From: Pararge aegeria | Lineage: Eukaryota > Arthropoda > Insecta > Lepidoptera > Nymphalidae | DNA length: 64,000 nucleotides | Direction: 5' to 3' | NCBI RefSeq assembly: GCF_905163445.1 | Contig: NC_053185.1 | Location: 11,550,001 to 11,614,000, forward strand | Shown here: positions 1 through 11,200 of the stretch, one piece after another | How the letters are laid out: every line of letters begins with the position of its first letter | Numbering within the stretch: the first letter of the stretch is position 1 | Translations under genes and position numbers: made by a program | Notes under the pieces: generated by a model | Told to the model about the DNA's origin: nothing | What the model saw: the letters and a program-made list of their open reading frames with translations, nothing else | Database searches by the model: none

Positions 1-4
1 GTGG

Positions 5-80
5 GCACGTTCATCATATCCCTTGTCAGAGGATATAATTTTTGTCTCCTGCTTGTGGTAGCCCTGCAGGGGTTCCATTT
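5..80 (+). repeat. Fragment of the compound element also found at 53.7-53.8 kb
   Basis: The stretch containing GGATATAATTTTTGTCTC and GTAGCCCTGCAG repeats the sequence near 53730-53830 in the same orientation. This shows that the element is dispersed and not unique to the large cyclase intron. Confidence 0.55.
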
Positions 81-489
81 GAAAAAAAAATATTTTCACA
101 CACAATTTCAGAAAAAAAAAAAAAAAAAAATTTTTTTTTATTAGAATACCAAAAATCACTATGATTTTTGTTATAAAAGATCCTTGCAGCAAATCAGTGA
201 TGCATTACGTACGCTCTTCGCAAATATTTTGTTTGATGATATGACGATAACGTATCTCTTTTTTCTATGTGAATAATCAAAAGTAATTTTTAGCATGACA
301 TGTAGACTGAACATACTAACATGAATTATTTGCATGTTTTGTGTGCGTTTGAGTAACTTCTTGTCTGTTACAATGTGGAGTGCAGTTTCAGATTCGGTTG
401 GGATAATTACTAAGGTATCCTACGTCACAAGTAGGTCCTGTTGCCTGGCAGAGATTGCTAAGGGTTGCCCCTTTTTATATTCTATAGTC

Positions 490-865
490 TTCCCTGGCGC
501 AGCGGTGAGCGCTGTTGTTTTAAGTTAGAGGTCCGCGGTTCGATTCCTGGCAGGGGCAATTTGGGAATTTATTATTTCCGAATTTTCTCTCGTCTGGTCT
601 GGTGGGATTAGTTACCAGCCTACCGATAAGCGAAGCGAAGTCGGGCCGCTAAGCGATTTAGCGTTCCGGTACGATGTCACGTAGAAACCGATTAGGTTAC
701 GTTAAACATAATTGTCATATGATATGTCATAGGGAATATGACAATTATATTAAAAGCATAACCCTAATCGGTTTCTACGCGACATCGTACAGGTCAGCCG
801 GATTGTCACTTACCACCAGGTGAGATTGCAGCCAAGGGCTAACTAGTAGTAGAATAAAAAAATTA
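490..865 (+). mobile_element. Family B SINE (tRNA-like head) with internal palindrome
   Basis: Starts with GCAGCGGTGAGCGCTGTTGT and a box-B-like GGTTCGATTCC, then the body shared with 15975, 28985 and 41838 (CTGGTCTGGTGGGA, TAGTTACC, GCGATTTAGCGTTCCGGTAC, CACCAGGTGAGATTGCAG), and ends in an A-rich tail. Unlike the other copies it contains a 120 bp palindrome (670-789), suggesting an inverted partial duplication. Boundaries are approximate. Confidence 0.7.
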
Positions 866-1500
866 AAAAAAAAACTTTTATCTTAGCCTATCTATTATTT
901 TTATTTCCTTTAAAAAAAGATCAATAAAGGCATAAATTAAATCAAATTGTAAACATAAAATTATTGACAAGTATAATTAGCCTCTCACAGTCAGGTAAAT
1001 AGCTTTAGGCGTATCCTTAGCTTACTGGATAGTGTTGCGTATATGACTTCACTACATATTGTAACATATATAACTAGCCATCAATCAACTAATACTCTGA
1101 TACAATATCGATGCGTCCACAACCGTAGTATGAAATCAATAGCACAATTTAAAGACACTTTGGAAACTGCTACAGTCGTATATTTCGAAATTGAGACGCA
1201 ACACTTATGCAAGTAGCTGTAAATTATCTATGACAGAGCTCGTCCGGGGATGAATTACCGCCATGCTTATTTCTGCCGCCAATCAGCATTGGTACATGAG
1301 ACTTGATACATTATTTGATAAAAACATCGTGTCACTTTTTGAGACGTTTTCTTTGGCTGCCGCGTGAAGTGTTGCTGTTTATAGGCTACGTCATATATAT
1401 ATATATATAGCTTGGTCCGTCAATTGTTACTATAAAAAAGTAACGGTTTTAAAAACGTATGGACGCATTTAGATTATAACGTAAGCGATGTTGTATCTAG

Positions 1501-1684
1501 TGTTAGTTGATGTCGATGCATATACCACCTCGTCAAATCGTGGTGTCGGTTGGGTAGAGCTGAAGAGCGAGGGCCGCTCGGGCAGCGGTAGCGGCGGTAT
1601 CCGGCAGCGCCTTCACAGCGGTGCCTCACTGCCCGCGCCCGCATCGCCATTGGCCCGCCGCGCCCCGCATGTTACACACACCAG
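1501..1684 (+). CDS. Coding exon (partial gene) of an unidentified plus-strand gene
   Basis: A GC-rich block in AT-rich surroundings with an open frame ending in a clear donor (ACCAG|GTGATT). The frame joins in phase with the next exon at 2044: the last two bases AG plus G make Arg. The encoded stretch is rich in Ser, Gly, Ala, Pro and Arg (for example SEGRSGSGSGG), which fits a disordered cytoplasmic region. The 5' border is uncertain: an acceptor after CTAG at 1500 fits the frame, but a later AG near 1558 is also possible, and neither has a strong pyrimidine tract. Upstream exons were not found in the window. I do not recognise the protein. Confidence 0.5.
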
Positions 1685-2043
1685 GTGATTGTTTTACCTT
1701 GTCTCAAATAAGTAGAAAATGTAGACAATAAATAAGATCAAAGGTATGATGGTGTCATTAAATTATATGGTTTTGTCGAATCGAATATCAGTCGAATTGT
1801 GTTTATCGTATTGTGTTTGTATGGTCGGAGGCTTCTGCCTTAGTTATCACCGACAAAGACGTACCACCAAGCGATCTAGCGTTCCGGTAGAATTTCGCGT
1901 AGAAACTATAAGGGAAAAAATGTAATATAACTGCAAATCTAACACGACGAAAAAAGATGCCGTCTTGTTGTGAGAGGACTTTATTCCGGCTGTGGACTGC
2001 TTTAGGCTAGTCTTCATTCTATTTAAATTAGGACCCTTAACAG

Positions 2044-2620
2044 GTTCACTATAACAAATGCAATGTTTGCTATCAGACGTGCGCTGAGCTCGATTGCGTC
2101 GTCAACGGCGTGCGAGGGCATGGGCGGCGGCGTGGGCTCGTGCATGGGCGCAGGCATGGGCGAGTGCGCGGGCGTGGGCGATGCGGAGTGTTGCGCGCTG
2201 CGGCCCGCGCGCTCGTTGGACACGCTGGGTGCGCGCGCTCGCCTACGTCGCCAGAACACGACGCGCTCGCTGGACGCGGACGTGGTCATCGCCACCGTCT
2301 CGTCCACGCTGTTCAACGGCACTGCGCTGTCACCGCCCGACGACCCGCCGCGCAACGACGAAGACAGCCCGCTGCTGCGCAAGGCGAGCCTCTGCAACAA
2401 GCTCGACCGCCCCAAGCGCAAAGTGCCCGACTCAGACTACATTGAGTTCTACAAGAAGTGGCGCTCGCTGGAGAACGTCGCGGACGCTAAGGGCGGCGCC
2501 AAGATGCCGCGGTTCGCGATCCGCTCGTGGTTGCTCGGCATCTTCGGCGGTAGCGCGCGTAGCACTTCGTCGTCGCTGCGCCGTGCACCGCACTTGCTCG
2601 ACCGCGAGTCCGCTGTGTGA
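2044..2620 (+). CDS. Terminal coding exon of an unidentified plus-strand gene
   Basis: The acceptor CCCTTAACAG|G precedes an open frame of 192 codons ending in TGA at 2618-2620. The exon is strongly GC-rich at third positions, unlike the surrounding introns. The product begins FTITNAMFAIRRALSS, passes through a Gly/Met/Cys-rich low-complexity stretch (about residues 25-48), then a Ser/Arg-rich region with possible phosphorylation sites, and ends in a conserved-looking block around PKRKVPDSDYIEFYKKWRSL. No catalytic motif or membrane segment is visible, so it looks like the cytoplasmic tail of a larger protein. Two other plus frames and one minus frame are also open here; this frame was chosen because it joins the upstream exon in phase and has a good acceptor. 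The gene converges on the cyclase gene. Function not identified. Confidence 0.7.
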
Positions 2621-2755
2621 AGGCCCTGCGCCCGTGTGTTTTGCGATAACGTCGCTTAGCTAACAATACAGCGCAACTGAAATCACCAAGGCCTTCAGGA
2701 CTCACAAAAAAACACTCATCATATCGTGCTTACTTAGTCTAACGGACCAACAATT

Positions 2756-2761
2756 AATAAA
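2756..2761 (+). promoter_or_regulatory. Polyadenylation signal AATAAA
   Basis: A canonical hexamer about 135 bases after the stop of the plus-strand gene, followed by a T-rich stretch. It gives a short 3' UTR of roughly 150-170 bases. Confidence 0.5.
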
Positions 2762-2764
2762 TTG

Positions 2765-5115
2765 TACTTTATCAAGTTTATTTTTTCGTATTTTCGCAGA
2801 TAAATGTGTTGATACATTGAAATTTACCATAATACCTATATTAAATTTCAATTTTGATTGAAACAGCATAGAAATAGGACTTTTACTGTAAAATTTGTGT
2901 TTTGTTATTTATGCTAAGTTATTGGTATTGCTGAGATTATACAGAAATCTAATCCATACTAATTTTATAAATGTAAAAGTGTGTGTGCTGTTTATTTGTT
3001 ACGTTCATTTGTTAAGTTTGGCAGCTTGAATCCTGGAGACGGAGACATAGGACTTTTATCCCGGGCTAATAAAGCGTCCTATGGGATTCCTAATAATATT
3101 TATTTTGTCGTATATTTTAACTATTCTTGGCTGAACAAATCATAACATAAAGAGACTTTTAAATTTGGGAAATAACGGTTGGGCTACATACTACGATATA
3201 TGCAGGCGCAGAAGCGGGCACTTCCATTAGGTAATAAACCCATCAATATTATAATATAAGAAAACCGTTTAATTACACACAGGCTCATTATATGACTTTT
3301 TCATGTAATGACAAGAGAGCGGTTTATTGTATCTCCTAAAAATTATGCTAGTTTGACTTACGCGGTATTGTAAGCTAAGCGTCGATATATGTATATGAAA
3401 TGCTCTTGTAAATAATAAGTGTAAGTAAAACGATGTTACCGTCAATTGTGAAATAAGAGTTTAATGTTATTAAATAATTTCTATTGAACATGGTCTCTTA
3501 ATAATACTGACATAGATCACATTAACGCTACTGAATTGTTAAACGTCTATAACGCGAATGATTACCATATCTAAGACTGCGTTATGAATCTTTTTCTTAT
3601 TTATGCTTTGTCTTATTTAGGATTATAATTTTGACAGCTCACAGTAATTATAAGACCATGTATAAACGATAATGAATCTATTCGGTTATCGATTACTCTT
3701 TTCATATAACTAGGAATCGGTCGTATCATGGCAATGATGTTTGGTCAGACCATAATTTATACTTAAACCAAAACAAAATAAATTTCTTTGTTCATAAGAT
3801 CAGTGCCATCTATAAGTTTTACATGCTACCCAACTGGCAGTAATAGTTAAATAATAGACAATAAGACATTATCTGTATTATAATTTCACCTGAAATAAAA
3901 CACGAATTTTTGGGGACGAGAGCTGTTAAAATCATTATCCTAAATTAGACAAAGCTTTACTCAGTTAAATTTTACATAGCTACGCTATATTACTGGTAAC
4001 TTTAACGTTTTTTATAAACAAGTGAAGACTCCACGAGAAAAATAATGTCACTTTTCTGTCATTTTAAACTGACTTTATTGCTATCTTTTCGGATTATTCA
4101 TTCATAGAAAATAGAACGACATTATAACTGGACAAAGAATAGGTAATTAGTTGATTAAAAAAATATTAATATTTAAAAAAATATATGTTCATTTATCAGT
4201 AATTAAACATTTCTTGACATTCCTTCTTTTTCCTGCGAAGTCTTCTAGTATAATAGTACCCCTATTATACTATATATATTGCGCATACTGCAACGATATT
4301 TTAATGGTTATTTTGTTATTATAATATTATCATAAATAGACACATAAATTATATTCACATTCGTAATCCGGACGGGTATTGACTAGTGGATGTGGATGTA
4401 AATCATTTTGAGCCGGCCTCAAGTTTGAGAACTTATTTATTTCATCTGCTAAGAAAACTATTGCATTTTTCGTTTCGAACTCATCCGTATTATTTGACAA
4501 AAAAGCTTGTCTTTCACATCGGTGACTTGATTCGAAAATACAAATTGAGTAACGATTGGACGTTTGGATCCAAACCACGTTGAGCTAGGTTTGAGACATT
4601 CAGTGCCTTAAAAGAAATACTTTTCTTTATGGCTCTTTGTTTTGCAATAATTTTGCCAAACCTGAATACACGCTTCCACGCTCTGTCATTTCTAAGGTCT
4701 GATAAAGGTGCTGTCTGATAAAGTTTAAGACAACACAGCGACGTTATGCCACGTTTATTTGTAAGCCCATAAATGACTCAAAATACTTCAATGTTGGTCG
4801 GATACTTTTTGTTCAACTACGTCCGATTATTTATTATTGGTGCCACTTAGGTTTTACATAAATATCTTAACTAAACCACATTGAAACTAGAAACTTGACT
4901 TCTAGAAACAGTGTTATTCATTTCCATGTATGGAGCGTTGTGATAAGAACAGCACTACTATTGAATCTGTTAATTTAGTTTAAATTAAGAGATTCATCTA
5001 AAACATAATTGACACCATTACCTCTACTTTTTTAATTAACAGTATGTCAAAAGTTCGATAACTCGATAATGATTAAACCGCTCGTTTCGGTACATCCGCG
5101 GTGTAGTAAAATAAA
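2765..5115. other. Convergent intergenic region
   Basis: AT-rich DNA between the two gene ends, including the 3' UTR of the cyclase gene at the right side. A weak repeat fragment starts near 2960 (TAATTTTATAAATGTAAAAG). No coding exon is evident; open frames at 4330-4583 look like chance. Confidence 0.5.
4830..4835 (-). promoter_or_regulatory. Candidate polyadenylation signal for the cyclase gene
   Basis: TTTATT on the plus strand reads AATAAA on the minus strand, about 280 bases downstream of the cyclase stop. Another copy lies near 4754-4759, so the one used cannot be decided from sequence. Confidence 0.35.
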
Positions 5116-5271
5116 CTATGCATCGGCTAACAGCGGTATGCCGGCGGGATCATCGCAGTTAACTACAAGGCGGATGTCGCAACGCTGCTCGATTATAGGG
5201 CACGACACGCTGGCGTGATCCCTCAGCGTCGGCGCTTCCAACAACTCGGGCCTCTGAGCTTCACCGACTAC
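5116..5271 (-). CDS. Gyc76C: Gyc76C exon 24 (C-terminus and stop)
   Basis: Last coding exon, 51 codons plus TAG. Acceptor TTTGCAG|GTAGTC, phase 0. It encodes VVGEAQRPELLEAPTLRD and ends GIPLLADA. It contains a few Cys residues and no known domain. As I recall, the fly protein extends well beyond the SPKKLRF block, so this tail appears shorter. Confidence 0.75.
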   Translation of the reverse strand, partial: VVGEAQRPELLEAPTLRDHASVSCPIIEQRCDIRLVVNCDDPAGIPLLADA

Positions 5272-8200
5272 CTGCAAACGAATCAATTGTTAAAACGTTT
5301 TGATTGATTAGAATCACTGACCTCTGTTTTTACCACTGACTTCTATTATTACCACTGATCTCATTTATTACCACTGGCATTATTATTACCACTGGCCTCT
5401 ACCAATGATATCTATAATTATGACTAACCTCTATTATTACTACTGACCTCTATTTTTTGACCTCTGTTATAACTACTGCTCTCTATTAGTACCAGTGACC
5501 TCTTAATGTTACCATTGGCCTCTATTATTACCACTGCCCTGGGTTATTACCATTCACCTTTATTATTACCACCGATCTCTATTATTGTCACTCTACAGGT
5601 GGTTTTCACTTTGTTTTTGTTTCCATTCGATTGACGCCATAATGTAAGTTGTGAAGCTGTAATAAGAGTGTCCAAGAAACTAAAATTTTAATTACTAAAA
5701 TCAATATTTTGCTGGTTCCAGAGACACTAATCGTGTTAATAAACATTAAGCGCTGCAGCCTCGTTGGACTAGTCTAACTAGGTCTAGGTTTAGACTAGTT
5801 AAGCAGATATAGGTTCATGGACAGCGGCCTTTTTATAGCATCGGTATCAGTACGTACCTAAGTATGAGTTTAAATTCTCGTAGGGCATTAAACGTCAGAG
5901 TAAAATGTACCTCATCTATCTGGTGTCTAAGACTAAGTTATCCAAAACACATCTTCATTTTGCGAGGACAGTTTGTAATAAAATAAAAGCAGGTAAAATA
6001 CACGACTTTAAGATCTTTCTATAGAAAATAAGGTTCTCAATTTAATCTCTTAAGTCCTTGGTCTTTACCGTATACTCTATTTGTATAAATTATAAAAATA
6101 AACAATAATAACTTATTAAGCCTAATTTAGAAATACTGGTCCACAGAACTGCTCTACTTGTAAAAAATAAAAATTCTGGATTAACTTACTTCCATTAAGT
6201 ATTCGTCGCTACGATGGTGTAAAACGCTATCTGTAAAAGATTCTAAATGATTGCCTGAGGCAAATCTAAGTTTCTTTGGAGATTCTAAACTGCAACATCT
6301 GTAACAGAAGTAAGAAAGCAATTGATGATTAAGAAGTACTGAAATTATTTCTTAAAGCAGTATTATTTTAATATTATTGATTTGTGTGTTTGAGAATTAT
6401 TTCTTCATATGTAGGCATTGATAGTAACAATTGACGGGTCAAGCAGATGTCCCACCACATGGTAAGTGGAAAACCATTGCCTGCTGCTTAGCGGCAGAAA
6501 TAAGCTTGGCGGTGGTAGACTTTGCTGGACAAGCATAATTTTAACATAATGCTGTTTTTAAGACACAAGAAAGAAAAAGCTGTAGTCTGCAAGAGTAATC
6601 TCGAACACGCTTTTGCGGTAAAGTAAGATTTTTGAAAGAAAATAGTAAACTCAATATTTTAATCACCCTGTGAAGCTCTGCGGGATATTGATTTTGTTTA
6701 CAATTCATTTATTTTGATTCAATGTTGTCCGGCGACCATAATTTCTGTGAAAGAGAGTCGCAGGGATTCTATGAAGTGTGCTATTCATGTTTTGTATAGC
6801 ACGTGTGCGAGTTGAAAGTGTCATTAATTCAAGTTTTTCATGCCTCGTCAGTTGCAAGTGTCTTTGAAATTTTATGACGGCCGTTTGGAACAGTGGGCAG
6901 CGACCCTGCTTTAGAATACCACATCTGGAAAATGCTTGTGTGATGAACATGTATGTTTTTTAGTGTCTGCCTGTATCTTATTTATGTATATAGCTACGCT
7001 TACTATAGAGCTATTGTCAGTATTGTCGTAAAGTGTGCATTGTGCGTGTTTCGCATATGAGATACAGGCGCCTTGCCAGTTTTGTTTTGTGTCCTATTTG
7101 CAAGTGTTCAGAAAGTTACTATGGTTTTAAGTCGTACCTGTGCAATCCTCCCATTTGGTTCTTCCAACTCCTGGTCTTCAGCGAGCTGCGTTGACCGCGG
7201 CGGTCCTGCTGCCGCTGGTCTGAATCAGCGGGCGGCAGGCCTTTGGCGTGAGCTCGTCTACGCGCCCGCGCCGCTGCCGCACTAGGTTCTTCCCCGCGTA
7301 ACCACCACGTGACCTGGTCTCGTTTGCCTTTCATGGATACAATACCGCGCTCTTCTAATATATACCCGCCCAGTTGGTCGAGGAATGCCTTGCACGTACC
7401 ACTACAGTGGATTTTTAATGCTGGAATTATAACCAAATGTTTTAACACGTTGGCTGCTTAAAACACAACGTTTGTGTTTTAAAACTACGTAACGCGTGTG
7501 CGGCTCGAACACGCTAGGCGTGTTAAAATAAATGTACCTACAAGGATGCGGCCGAACACGCTGGGCGTGTTTTTCCGGCGTTCTGCGAGTGCGGCAAACA
7601 CAAACGCTGTGTTGTTTAAATATACTGTTAGAGCGGCCTTTACGCAACAAGTGTGTTATACGTTACCGCAAGTACCTGCGTTTTATTAAATACTAGTTAA
7701 ACGTCAACGCAATCACGTTTTATTATATATTAGACAATATACCTACTTAAAATTCGTTGTTTTGTGAGTTATCTAATCATTATACATGAGTGTTTTTCTT
7801 AATAAGTCCCATGCCATCGAGAGAATCGACCATCACACGTATAACTAACAAGTTCATATAAAAAACATGTTTTCGACCAAATATTTGCAACAATAGTACC
7901 ATATACCATCGATCACTAAATAATACCCACCTAGATAATTGCATTGTTTTAAAATATTTTGTAGTATATTTTTTAATATTTGTTCACCTGCACTATTTTC
8001 ACTGGTATCGGTATCGTCGATAATTTATTTTATAAATATCGGTTTGCATTCCATTATACCGACAGAATTACAAAACGATGCATCCGCATCCTTATTTTTT
8101 CTCATCGTCTTGAATAAACCTTATCGGTGCGGCCAGCGGTACCAATAAACTACTCGGTAATGAGTTACTATTGTTTCGAATTTAAAAGTAAATTTAACAA

Positions 8201-11200
8201 TGGTTCTGTATATTTACTGGAAGGATTATTATATTTAAAATGCATATTATTTTACAATTTGCTTCTTTGTCGGCAATCCGCATTCGTATGTAAGTAGGTA
8301 TTTAATACTGTTTTTTTACTTATTTATTTATCATGATTCGTCAATGACATTCACAAGTTACACACAGGTTAACGTTGCCGCGATTTTGAATATAGTAAAA
8401 TAGTGTACCTACCAGATGTAATATTTAAAGCTCTTTACAAAATAATTATTTATGAAAAAAAGAAAATCTGTGTTGACTACATTTAAGTTTTATTCTATTT
8501 TATCCAACAAAAAAAAACAAATTGCTATTCAAATGCAACAAGTGTTGGGTTTTCATGTTATTCAATAAATAAATGAGAAAAAACGAGTGATGTAATAACA
8601 CACCTGTTGCGTAAAGGCCGCATAGCTTTCGCGATAAGTTTACACACGCCAGGCGTGTGGGGCCGCATGCTCGTAGCGCCTGTTTCGAATACGCTTCACC
8701 AGTGCTGAAAACACGCCTAGCGTGTAATCCTGCCGCACTCGTGTACCGTATTTGTTAATGTTAGGCAGCAGTCAACGCGGGACGTAGATATAAGTAATTA
8801 TTATACATTCTATTTGACAAGATGGCTCGTAATTCGGGTACTTAGTACCGATTTTGATCGTATAAATTAAACCAATTTTATATGACTTAAGGGTCTGATT
8901 GCGTTGCTCCCATGCTCATCCTAATATTACAAATGGAAAGTGTGTTGTGTGTGTGAAAGTGTGCTTGTTTGGTCGTTACCTATGTTCGGCTTAACCGCTG
9001 CACAAATCTCGATAAAATTTGGCACACAGATAGCTGATATTTTGGGGAGTGAATAAGCTACTAGCAAATTATTAGTTCCCGTGGTATTAAAGAAATATCA
9101 ACATTTTTTTAAATTTTTTTTTAGAGACGAACGTTAACCATCGGGATTTAAAAAAAACCCCAATAGTTTGTTATAATATTATTAAAGTCTAATGATTGGT
9201 TATGGGTAACTTAGATTTCTATTTATTTTCTTTAATTATAAAATTGTTACAAAAGCCTGCGGCACCATGATATATTGCAGCGGTAACAAATACTCACGCA
9301 CTCCTGTAGATTCGAAACGACTGGCAGTGTTGACGGTGTCGCCGAACAAGCAATACCTAGGCATTTTCAATCCCACGACACCAGCACAGACTGGACCTAT
9401 TAAAATGAATTTTATTTGAAAATAAAAAAAAGCGTTTGTTACGTACGTTACATCTTCTCTTAAAACGTGTACGACGTACATGTTTTAGATAAGATCAGCT
9501 TATAATGTCCTGATCTGCAATTTGATCTTACGCCTGATGGAAAAGGCTTATGTCATGATGAGCTTAAGAGCGTGGCGGGCAACATTGAGTCTGCAAACTG
9601 AATATTGCATCGTCGCCTATGAGTTTTCTAGTACGACTGAACGAGTGTATTCAGCATCCATAAGCATCAAACTAGGTAGGTATTCAATGCCTGCAGTCTG
9701 TACGATGCACGATTCATGAAATAAATCATAAATTTTTGGACTTTTTCACACTTATCTAAGAAGACAATTATCTAAGAAGATGCTTATTGCGTTTCCATAT
9801 TAATGCACCTTATCATTCATATCATCTATCCTACCTAAGGGATACCTAAAGGCCAGCGCAAAACAGAAATGATAGACCAGATTTTTCCACAGCTGGCATG
9901 CCGAGGGCCAGAGCACACCGGAGACGGCCCGGCAAGGGATTTGGCCGCAATGTCAGCTAATTACGCGTACCTACATCCTTGAACGCACTGCCTCGCCCTG
10001 CAATTGCCTGTGAGCGAACACTGCACCGTTGCGTCCCTCAGCATGCTTACGTATGCCTTCACGTTCCCTCGCTTGCGATCGCACGCTGCGGAGGGAAATC
10101 CCTATTGAAGCCTTGAGCTCGATCTCTATACATTAGAATCTGTATCTTGTCACAACGAGTTAGGTATACATTGACATTGAGTCTGGTAAAGTTAAAAAAA
10201 AAATCTGAGCTGCCGTCCCCTTTGTATTTTGGCCTTCAGTTTTAGTTTCGATTATCATGAAGTAAGAAGTTAAGTTTAAGTTGGTTTACCGGAGTGTATC
10301 CCGACACGTAGCAGCATACGATGTTCGGGCCGGTGTCTAACGCGGAAAGCCCGTGTTGCGGACAGCAATGCGAGCGCCATCGACGCCACTTCGCCCGCGT
10401 GAAGGATTCCATTGCGGATGGGCAGACCAGAAACCTGCAAGACAAAGGACGCCATTATGAATGATTTCGCACAGGTCATATGATTTTAATATTGGAAAGA
10501 ATAACAAAGAACAAGAAAAGAACCTTATCGAATTTCCGACCCCAGAGTAACAGAATAAGTACAAGGAGGAAAGTCCTAGAGGAAGCTTCTAAACATGTTC
10601 AGTCACATAAAACTCCCAATAAAAAATAGCTACTAGCTATAGGTAGTGGTTAAGATATTACGATGTAAAAGTACTGCATATACCTACAGTCTACAGAATT
10701 ACCCAACAACATTTCATTTATATGGTCATCAATCATGTTCACACATTTTTGAAAATAAAAGCGTCGTGTCATCTACATATTAGGGAAGAAGCCTTTTATG
10801 TAGCTGACTTGTATTTTTCTGAGAAAGGGGTCGTACATTGAATACTTACCACCATATAAGCGTCGCCTATCGTTTCTACCTTGTAGACATCAAAATTTTC
10901 TAATATCGAATCGAAGCACGTGTAGAGATCATTGAGAAAATCCACCACCTGCAATTTGTATTACTGATATAAAAACGCAGGCAAAAAAAAAAATGTCTAC
11001 TTACCTATTTGGAAGAAAAACTTGTAGGTAGGCTTCTTCCAAATAAACAATAAAGTAGGTACCTACATAATTAATTCTTTATACGTATATTGGTTTGACG
11101 TGGCTAGTGAGTCTGCTATATAAGTTGTTTCAATGTAATTTTTTTTGGTACGTAGCCGGCGTCAATACCACGTTCCGTCGGTATGATAGATGTGGCTCGA

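Larger units (their letters stand above)
1..1500. other. Intron or upstream region of the left-edge gene
   Basis: AT-rich non-coding DNA. It holds a fragment of the 52.7-53.8 kb element at the very start, a family B SINE copy (490-865), a short family D fragment near 1250-1300 and a short (AT)n run near 1398. No further coding exon was found, so upstream exons of the plus-strand gene probably lie outside the window. Confidence 0.5.

Noticed and set aside
2023..2705. Open frames overlapping the terminal exon (2094-2663 plus, 2110-2445 plus, 2023-2421 minus, 2487-2705 minus)
   Set aside because: They arise from the high GC content of the exon. Only the 2044-2620 frame joins an upstream exon in phase and ends in a protein-like sequence.
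9522..9719. Plus-strand frame of 65 codons near exon 21
   Set aside because: No protein similarity recognised, and it lies in an intron with no splice support.
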